From: Elmis aenea
Lineage: Eukaryota; Arthropoda; Insecta; Coleoptera; Elmidae
Direction of reading: 5' to 3'
DNA: 64,000 nucleotides
Assembly: GCA_947652605.1 (NCBI GenBank)
Contig: OX393576.1
Coordinates: 11,248,575-11,312,574 of the forward strand
Shown here piece by piece: positions 56,443 to 64,000 of the stretch. Below the pieces are notes generated by a model that saw only the letters and a list, made by a program, of their open reading frames with translations, did not search any database and was not told where the DNA came from. Each line of letters begins with the position of its first letter. Position 1 is the first letter of the stretch. A program made the position numbers and the translations under genes.

Positions 56443-58083
56443 TTTTAACTCCTGGCGAAAAATTTGTACTGGGTGGAGACTTTAATGCTAAAAATACTTG
56501 TTGGGGATCAAGACTTACCACAGCGAAAGGTAAAGAACTATATCATGCTATTACAAAACTTAAATGCAGATAGCATTCTACCGGCAAACCCACGTATTGG
56601 TCAACTGATGAAAACTAAATTCGCGATCTGTTGGATTTCTTTATCTCGAGACAAATTGCTACAAATTATATAAATATAGAAGATGTTGAAGAACTGTTGT
56701 CAGACCATTCACCAATTCTTTTAACAATAAGTGAAAATATTATAACAAGAAAACTTAACCCCACATTAACTAATAAAGGAACAGATTGGGAAGGCTTTCA
56801 TTTAGAGCTTAGTGATATACTTCCATTAAATGTGCCAATAAGAATTATCGAACACCTGGAACAAGAAGCAGATAAATTTATGATAAACGTTCAGCAGGCT
56901 GCATGGAACAATACGCCCCAGATAAAAAGAAAAACGATAGGTAACAATTATCCTATAGAAATACGAGAACTAATCAAGGAAAAAAGAAAAGCTAGAAATA
57001 TATGGCAGAGATCCAGAACAACGGAGAACAAAAATAGGTTAAGTAATCTAACGCAACAATTACGAAGAGAAATCATGAAAATAAAAAACTAATCTGTCAA
57101 CACATATTTATGTGAATTAACGGACGACCAAAGCACCGACTACTCACTTTGGAAGGCTGCTAAAAAGATCAACATACCAATAAAACATATCCCACCAATC
57201 CGCAGAGAAGACAGATCATGGGCAAGGGATGCTAAACAAAAAGTGGAAGCCTTTGCCGAATACTTAGAAAATACTTTTCAACCATTTGCCGAACAGACTG
57301 AAATCGATTATCCAGATGAAATTATTAAAAACGAAAACATAAAATTAACTACTCCAAATGAAGTAAAAGAAGTAATAAAGAAACATATCAATCCCAAAAA
57401 AGCCCCTGGGTTCGACACCAAACGTAAAACTCGCCACATTTGCTGACGACACCCCAGTTCTAACTACAGGAGCAACCATAGAAGAAACAACAGAAAATCT
57501 CCAATGCGCAATTAGTAAAATATATGCATGGACAAAACAGTGGCATATAAAAATCAACGAAGAAAAATCTGTTCACGTTAATTTCACCAACAAAAGAATA
57601 AACTACCTACCAGTGTATTTAAATGTTAACATAATCCCTTGCAAAAAGACTGCTAAATATCGTGGCCTAAACTTAGACATCAAGTTGGAAGGAACACGTC
57701 AAAAAGAAGACGGAACAGCTAAAGATAAAGTATAGAGATATGTATTGGCTGATGGGAAGAAATTCCCAGCTTTCTATCCAAAACAAACTGCTCCTATACA
57801 AACAGGTGCTCAAGCCTGTTTGGGCATATGGCCTACAATTATGGGGCTGTACCAAAAAAAGCAACTACAGCTGTCTTCAAAAATTCCAGAACCGTGTATT
57901 AAGGAGCATAGTAAATGCTCCTTGGTATGTTCGGAACAGCGATTTACACCGGGAACTCCAGGTTGAATCTGTCCAAGAAGAAATTAAAAAGGCTGCCAAA
58001 AGCCATGAGGAGAGGCTCCACAGACATTCCAATATTGATAATCAAAAACTAATGCGTAGGCTCAAAAGGATTAAACCCTTTTA
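56443..58083 (+). pseudogene. jockey-clade non-LTR retrotransposon ORF2 with the RT core deleted
   Basis: The endonuclease starts mid-domain: LTPGEKFVLGGDFNAKNTCW then GSRLTTAKGKELY, and after a frameshift LLDFFISRQIA and ELLSDHSPILLTI (the SDH motif). The linker reads WEGFHLELSDILPLN and IRELIKEKRKARNIWQRS. RT begins INPKKAPGFD at about 57413, then jumps straight to LATFADDTPVLTTGA: the fingers and most of the palm, about 150 residues in relatives, are gone. After a further stop come YWLMGRNSQLSIQNKLLLY, PVWAYGLQLWG, FQNRVLRSIVNAPWY and HRELQVESVQEE, ending RRLKRIKPF. Order and wording match jockey elements. At least three frame breaks; inactive. Confidence 0.88.
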
Positions 58084-58260
58084 ACTTGTGTAGACTGAAA
58101 GTGTACAAAAGCATAGTACAGTGCTAATGTGCTATGTACTCGTAGCCACAGTAGTGTAGTGATTAGATTGTAATCGTGACTAGGATTGACCATTGGCGAC
58201 ATCCAGACTCAAAAATAAACGTAGCAAATTAGGTTAAAGTTAAAATGTTTATTAATCTAT
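58084..58260 (+). repeat. Probable 3' UTR of the jockey fragment
   Basis: Follows the stop after RRLKRIKPF. It contains GTAGCCACAGTAGTGTAGTG, TGACTAGGATTGACC and ends around AAAAATAAACGTAGCAAA. The exact terminus is uncertain. Confidence 0.4.
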
Positions 58261-60053
58261 AGGATTAGGTGCATTGAAAATTATAAATAATAAAAAAAAA
58301 AACTTTCGCATAACTTCTGATGTAAGAGGATTATGACAATTTTCTTTTCTAATTGGAGTTTAGCATTTTTTAAATTTGAACTCATCAACAAATCTCCCAG
58401 GTTTGCTCTGATTAAACCGCCTACATAGCTCTTCTGAAAAGCAAGATTTTCATATTGAGCTTCGGATTTGGGACCTTCTGTATAATTCCTCGACATTTCT
58501 TTGGGAATGCGAACAATCAAATCCAATCTGAACTTGATAGTTTCTAAAACCTTTAATAGTTATGGTGGAAATGGTCTTGCTAAAATCTGACCACTAATAA
58601 TTTAGTTCAAAAAAATGCTAAACAGACCGAATTATACATGAACAGATAACATCTACAAGCTCTGCTATCGCTTCTGCTTAATTTAAAGTCATTTATTTGA
58701 ATATTATCTGCAAAACCAGTACCTACTACTTAATATTTCGACGTCTTTAAAACGTGTTAATTATCATTTTACCTAAACTTTGGCTCGATATTAACCGAAT
58801 CTAATCAAGTAGCTGTATAAAACACTATCCAAACGCTCTCTTGGTATCAAGTTTCATTCTTTGGACAACGGCCGACTGAATTTATACGTCCAAATCGACT
58901 TAAAACGATCTTTGAAAACAAAAAATTTGTAGAGAAACAACCATTACGTTATCTAAATTTATTTAGTATATTTAATTTCCTGTGGAATGCTACTACAACT
59001 TAAGATTACGTAAGTTATAGAGCGCTACCGACCTATCGGACAGGTTTCACACTTCTGTTTTACATTTGCATTCGTTACGATAAAAGTCTGGAAAACTTAT
59101 TAGCATAATTTCCTAGTACCAATATCTTAATGTTTTCTGTTTAATTATGCCGAGTGCACTTTAAAATGGGCTTGTGTTTTATATACCACCGTTGCAGATG
59201 GTTGTCTGTTTGCATTCAAAAAACTGTTTAATATGTAAAGTCCTCTTCTAGAGCTACGCAAATTTGTTAGAACACTGCCCATTTGAATGCTAAACTGCCG
59301 TAGAACATGGCGAAGTGAGACGAATCTCGAAACATCGCTATTTTGTGACACTTTCGCGTTTTATTATTTCACTACAAGGGTTTTATAGCTAAATTATAAC
59401 CTCAGATCTCGCTTCTGGGCGAAATCGGATCTTTTTATAATTTTGCGGATAAGGAACATATTTTTTTCGGAATAAAATCGCCAGGGTCACGACTTATTTA
59501 CATGAAAATAAAATAAACTACTATATTTCAACTCTGAATGAAAACGAAGCCCATAAAGAATTTTTTTTTGTTAGATTTCGGCTGAACTTAAAGTAAAATG
59601 CTGTAATTTATGTGAGCACATTTTTAAAACTGCCAATAAATACCTGCGCGCGCCCATTTTAAAATTATATTCTGCTGTGTTAATTGAACAATAGTTTCAT
59701 TAAAACTTGACCACTTTTGAAGAATATTCCACTCATAACATAAGTAACCAATCAAAACATACTATTCAGCCAATAAGACACGACTCTCGCTGAAGACACC
59801 GCAAGTTGAGGTGTCTCAGCGAAAACACCATGACTAGGTCTATTTTTCACAGTAGGCCTCCTTAGTTACGCTTAGTTACACATAAACATGTCAATTAAAT
59901 TTGTCAAAATGACTACAAGCGGTCGTTTTTCTTCGTTTAATTAAAAAATTATGTTGTTAAAATAAATATAATACCAAACTTATTTACCTATCTGTGATTT
60001 AATAAATTAATTAACAAATATATATATTTTTTTAATTCGCGGAATATTCATTC
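58261..60053. other. No gene recognised
   Basis: Frames at 58281-58526 and 59145-59351 (both minus) lack motifs. Nothing else supportable. A small inverted pair GACACCGCAAGTTGAGGTGTC lies near 59797. Confidence 0.4.
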
Positions 60054-60274
60054 GAATACCACTCGTGGTAAAGATTTTTTTAAGAAAATACTTCCGTTTT
60101 CCATGTAAACTTGTTCCAAAATATCACTCGAGCAAATTTCATCTAAAAATACCCCTCCAGCTGCGCTGTCGGGGTGTTTTTGATGCGATTTGCTTTCGTG
60201 ATATTTCAACTGGAACAAGTTTCCATGGAAACCCAAAAGTATTTTCAAAAAAATCTTCACCACTAGTGGTATTA
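60054..60274. mobile_element. Short palindromic MITE (about 220 bp)
   Basis: AATACCACTCGTGGTAAAGA then TTTTTT at the left pairs with AAAAAATCTTCACCACTAGT then GGTATT at the right. CTTCCGTTTTCCATG-AAACT, TGTTCCA, ATATCAC and AGC(A)AAT(T/C)(T/G)CATC also pair inward to a loop near 60165. CACTCGTGGT and ACCACTAGTGGT are themselves palindromes. The frames on both strands (60048-60302) are its arms. Confidence 0.75.
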
Positions 60275-60401
60275 CATACGAAAATTCTTTAAACGCATAC
60301 AAATAACACGGTACCTAATCGATTTTTTTTTATGTATCCAAAGCCCTCCGATTTTTAAATACAAATACTGAAATTCCTTGTCATGGGGTACATAGAATAT
60401 A

Positions 60402-60840
60402 CCGGGTGGTCTACATAGAAGGGCCACTATTGGGATCTCGAAAGAGCTACAAAGAAGTTTAAATAAGACAAATTGTTCCATTTTCGGAGACCTATATCGA
60501 ATGATGCTTTAATGTTTTTAAAAATTTCCATGGCACGCTTGATAACAAACAAAAATCAAAATAAGTGTTTTTTTTTTAAATCGTTAATAACTCGGTTATA
60601 CTTGATGGAACAAAAATATTTTTGGGGAAAAAGTTGTAAATTTTTTTACGCACTATGCAATCATTTGTTTCAATATTTTTTAAATTTTTAGATAAATTAC
60701 AAACTTACATTCTTTTAAATGGAAACCATAGTTGGCTATGACCTCATAAAAAAGCATTTTTTTCCTTATTTCAATAATATAAGGTTTTATATATTTATTT
60801 TGATATTTAGGCTCAAAACAAATAAAACTCATCAACAAGT
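60402..60840. mobile_element. Foldback element F6, left arm only
   Basis: TA then CCGGGTGGTCTACATAGAAG, GGGCCACTATTGGGATCTCG (ATCTCG ends at position 39) and GAGCTACAAAGAAG. Eight bases between these boxes are missing relative to 45702. It continues through CCATGGCACGCTTGATAACA and TTTTAAATGGAAACCATAGT, then TGGCTATGACC, and ends before the inverted arm. Confidence 0.82.
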
Positions 60841-61942
60841 CTCTAAGAAGCTAAAGAGTGCCATGAAACAAGACAATTTAGTTTTGTCATTTAAAGCAAA
60901 TTTTAACTATTGTTAAAGTAAAACATTAAATCAAAAATAAAAACCAAAATTTATTGGTTTTTAAAAAGCTACTTTTTGTCTATAAAAGATTAGTTTGCAA
61001 AGTCGTAAAAAACTAAACTAACCTTTATTTGAAAGGCTTAGATAATTAGATTAGTTATTATACATAAATTATTAAAAATTAAAAGAATCATGAGGTTTAT
61101 AATACTTTGTAAAACAATCATTGCTGTGAATAAAACAACAGCTTTTTCAATTGCCCTTAACAGAAAAAATCTCTGTTTTTCTTTACTACATTTGTGTTTC
61201 GGATTATTATAATTAAAATATTTCTGCGATTTTCCAAGTGCCAAATGATTTAAAAAGTTCATATTGTAGCAAGGTGTAGTGCAAAAAGTATCAAATCATC
61301 AAAATTTTAGTGTCCTTTCCCAAAAGTATTGAATTTTCTAGAAAAACTTTTGAAGAGACCAATAATTTAGCTGCAATTTTCCTTATAAAAAGTTGGAAAC
61401 TGGCGGAAGTTGGTTACGAACAAACTTGAACAAATTTTCTATAGAGCTATTTTTGGCTATATCTTTCGCCCCTTGGTCTACAAAGAAATTTAGCAAAATT
61501 TTTCTTGCGAGAAGTTATAAATTTTGTTCTTTTGATTGAGGAACGAAACGAAAATTAAGGAAAATGTCGAATAGTTGAAAAATGCATAAGTGATTAAGAT
61601 TTTTTATTAAGTGTTTTGAAACTATTAATACATTTAAAAAAAATATTACCTACATCCATCATACAACACTTTCTATTTGATTTAATATTCAGAGTCCTTT
61701 CTCTTTAACAAGATTTTTAAAAACGAAGTGTCTCGGAAAAACCAAACTCGTGGAAATTACAGGGATTTTTGTATTTTAAAGTCGCATAAATTAAAAAAAC
61801 TGTCCTTATCATTGTGCATTAATTTTTATAAAATATAAATTTGCCAAACTTTGTTACACTGTTTCCTTGAGTTTCTAGGAGGCTAAAACTTTTCAAAATG
61901 AATGTACTACAAACAAGTTTCCCGGGCGAGTTTTGTGTTTGA
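60841..61942. other. No gene recognised
   Basis: AT-rich; nothing supportable. Confidence 0.4.
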
Positions 61943-62434
61943 AAACGATATATATTTTTATGTTGGGTTATCAAGAAAAATTATATTGGACAATGTGATA
62001 TCATCCTTACAGACGGCACCGGAAAGAGGATTGATTTCCCGTTTAAACTTAGTCGTCTGGCGAGGTCCAGTCTTTATGTTTGTTTTACTAGCCCCAACAA
62101 AACCCTCCAAGTACTTATAAGTACCAAATTTGATCATTCGAATGCTTATTTCTTCTTTTTTTTTTGTTTGTACGTTACTATAAACGCGGCCGTATATTGC
62201 GAAAATTTGTGCCAATCTTTTGAACAAAAGCTATTAGACCAGTGTTTTTGCATTTTATGCCAATATTGGCTTACAAATTTCGACGGAAATTCTGTGGATT
62301 TGGCGGATACTAGTCAGGATGGGAATCGTTATGCTGTTTGTGTGACGAAAAATCACTACGGAAATGTAGTTCACTTTGATTTTATGCCCATTTTACGTTC
62401 ATTTCACAAGAATTTGTTATGGTTTCGTAAGTAA
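61943..62434 (+). CDS. Unrecognised open frame, possible exon with a GTAAGT donor
   Basis: A 163-codon stretch is open on the plus strand between stops; it has no ATG before a late TTG/GTG region, so if real it is an internal exon or starts downstream. Near its end the sequence TTTC|GTAAGT at about 62429 is a textbook splice donor. A possible acceptor is CATCCTTACAG at 62001-62011; another is after the T-rich tract at 62148-62169. The C-terminal part is cysteine- and aromatic-rich (CENLCQSFEQKLLDQCFCIL, then FDGNSVDLADTSQDGNRYAV), less AT-driven than random frames here. I recognise no family. A competing 89-codon minus frame (61958-62227) overlaps it. It could also be chance. Confidence 0.25.
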   Translation, partial: KRYIFLCWVIKKNYIGQCDIILTDGTGKRIDFPFKLSRLARSSLYVCFTSPNKTLQVLISTKFDHSNAYFFFFFCLYVTINAAVYCENLCQSFEQKLLDQCFCILCQYWLTNFDGNSVDLADTSQDGNRYAVCVTKNHYGNVVHFDFMPILRSFHKNLLWFRK

Positions 62435-62506
62435 TCACACAAAAATATACCAACAGCAGGCAGTGTTAATAAAATTCTTAAGGCTTCAACAACCTTAGGA
62501 AATATA

Positions 62507-63073
62507 CAGGGTGTTTCTTAAATATTGCGAAAAAAATCGGGAGGTGATTCCTTATCGAAAATTAAGGGGGTATTTCTTATAAATTCTTTACCGTAGACGT
62601 CTCCTTTCGGAGTTACCTACACCCCCCTAAAGGGCAGCAGTAAAAATAGGTTTTTATTTTATTTCTCAAATTTGAATACATGTAGGAGAATGATATTTGG
62701 TAGATGTTTTATACTTATTAAAAGGTTTCCCTAGTATTATTTTCAATCATCTCCCAAACTTTTAACCCACCAAAACATTCTGATAAAAAAACCAACAGGG
62801 GTCGCACTTTTCAACCCCCTGTGAAGGTGGGAGATGATTAAAAATAATACTATAGGTAACCTTTTAACAAGTATAAAACATCTACCAAATATCTTTCTCC
62901 TACCTCCTACATTTACCCAAATTTGAGAATTAACATGAAAACTTAATTTTACCGCCCCTCTTTAAGGGGGTGTAACTCCAAAAGGAGACGTCTAAGGAAA
63001 ACATTTTATATGAAACACCCCCTTAATTTTCGATAAGTAATCACCTTCCGAAGTTTTTCGCAATATTTAAGAA
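62507..63073. mobile_element. Foldback element F4, right terminus lost
   Basis: TA then CAGGGTGTTTCTTAAATATT and GCGAAAAAAATCGGGAGG; arms with AGACGTCTCCTTTCGGAGTT, GTAGGAGAATGATATTTGGT and AATCATCTCCCA. The centre is short (AACTTTTAACCCACCAAAAC). The right arm runs to CGCAATATTTAAG and then diverges, missing the terminal AAACACCCTG. Confidence 0.85.
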
Positions 63074-63074
63074 T

Positions 63075-63649
63075 ATTCAAAATTTAATTTAAAATTGAGC
63101 AGTTTTTGCGCATTTTTAATTTCATTTGGTAAAATAAAACATTGGTTTATCTGTTTGCCTTTTAAATCAATTGCCGATATGTCCGCTTCGTCTTTATTCT
63201 ACAGCATTATGTAATTTGTTAGAAAAATTGTCCAATATATTGTATATTTATATTTTTAATATTTTGTAATAATTTAAACTGTTGTTAATTTTTTAGTTAC
63301 TTGTTAAAAATGTTGCATTTTACTCTGTCATTTTGGCACATATATCAATTGGCACTGAAACCTCACCTATGGGACCGGCTTTTTCGTATATTTTTATTAA
63401 AATCAATAGTTTTGCAAATATCCTAAACAAATTGTCTGTTTTTTTTTTTATACAAACATTTCTAAAAACAACTGAAATGTTTTTCATGAAACAGGTATTC
63501 ATTATAGCTTTGAATATAAGTTGAAAAAATTCTATTTTGTTTAAATAGCTGAATAATATTTTTATTAGCAAAATTGAAGTGGTCAGCTCTACCCCATTCG
63601 CGGTGAAGTTGACTGCCCACATTTTTTTTTTTACTTGAATGGGCTAGAA
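63075..63649. other. No gene recognised
   Basis: Frames at 63320-63662 on both strands overlap each other and have no motif. Confidence 0.4.
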
Positions 63650-63858
63650 TAGGGCTGTTCAACTTCTATATGAGGGCTGGCCATTTTTTTCCTCCAAAGT
63701 TTTAGCGGGCCACTGTTGAGTATAATTCTTTAATTCTAATAGGCGAAACGAAATGTCATGTATGTATATATCGTCTTAACAGTTAAGTTGAATAATTTTT
63801 TCTAAGATGATTGAAGGCCACAAAAGTTCTTTCGCGAGCCTGCCAGTTGAACGCCCTA
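63650..63858. mobile_element. hAT-like MITE (about 210 bp)
   Basis: TAGGGCTGTTCAACT at the left pairs with AGTTGAACGCCCTA at the right. Subterminal GGGCTGGCC and GCGGGCCAC are matched by GAAGGCCAC and GCGAGCCTGCC. The form resembles hAT non-autonomous elements, but the adjacent 8-bp flanks do not match, so the assignment is inference. Confidence 0.5.
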
Positions 63859-64000
63859 AAGTTATAAATTCTAAAATCGTAAATGGTGTAGGCTGCGATC
63901 TCTATTGGTGACATTTTCTACTAATATATTGTACCAGGAGCACATAAAGGAGGTGGCAAGAACGCTACGACATATGCGACTATTACAACCCACGTGTTAA

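Noticed and set aside
60048..60302. Overlapping plus and minus frames of 75 and 84 codons
   Set aside because: Both are the arms of a 220-bp palindromic MITE.
63320..63662. Three overlapping short frames on both strands
   Set aside because: No motif, overlapping each other, and without splice or start context.

Overview
The window looks like AT-rich intergenic or intronic DNA from an arthropod genome, most probably an insect. The evidence is jockey-type, RTE-type, piggyBac, pogo, hAT and Tc1/mariner remnants and many TA-flanked repeats ending in CAGGGTG. The exact order cannot be read from the sequence; a beetle is a guess. There is no prokaryotic organisation, no operon, no rRNA and no tRNA that I can support. 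All calls were made by eye, without alignment or database search.

Coding content is almost entirely transposon-derived. The only long intact frame is a 641-codon RTE-like reverse transcriptase (17677-19602, +), which lacks its endonuclease. Decayed retroelement pieces lie at 1652-2200, 5600-6030, 9640-10065, 30943-31112, 32165-32880, 34518-35340 (minus) and 56443-58083. DNA-transposon coding remnants are a hAT C-terminus (23440-23655), a Tc1/mariner catalytic piece (29845-30180), a piggyBac cysteine-rich C-terminus (33908-34156, minus), a piggyBac N-terminal piece (48465-48656, minus) and a pogo/Tigger DDE piece (37130-37380, minus). Two frames could be host exons but I do not recognise either: a G+C- and CpG-rich minus-strand frame with a consensus splice donor (25298-25614), and a 163-codon plus-strand frame ending at a GTAAGT (61943-62434).

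The dominant architecture is long-arm foldback (palindromic) elements flanked by TA, most ending CAGGGTG...CACCCTG. I distinguish nine families, F1 to F9: F1 at 4471-5597 and 13350-14563; F2 at 7945-9230; F3 at 11964-12650 and 26937-27628; F4 at 16995-17214, 20674-21739, 41156-41803, 42279-42785 and 62507-63073; F5 at 36358-37095; F6 at 45702-46378 and 60402-60840; F7 at 47442-50381; F8 at 51901-52719; F9 at 53878-54784. Together they occupy roughly 14 kb, over a fifth of the window. Nesting is common: a piggyBac derivative sits in the centre of F7, F5 is inside a pogo element, F6 is inside another TIR element, F8 interrupts a tandem array, and a hAT element with a readable 8-bp target duplication interrupts a satellite array.

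The strongest candidate for something undescribed is a fixed-register terminal module shared by five otherwise different foldback families (F1, F3, F6, F8, F9): CAGGGTG at positions 1-7, a GGGATCTCG-like box ending at exactly position 39, and an AGATAG-like box starting at position 51. A second internal module, TTTTAAATGGAAACC followed by TAGTTGGC, also recurs in several families. This suggests one mobilising machinery acting on many modular, hairpin-forming substrates.
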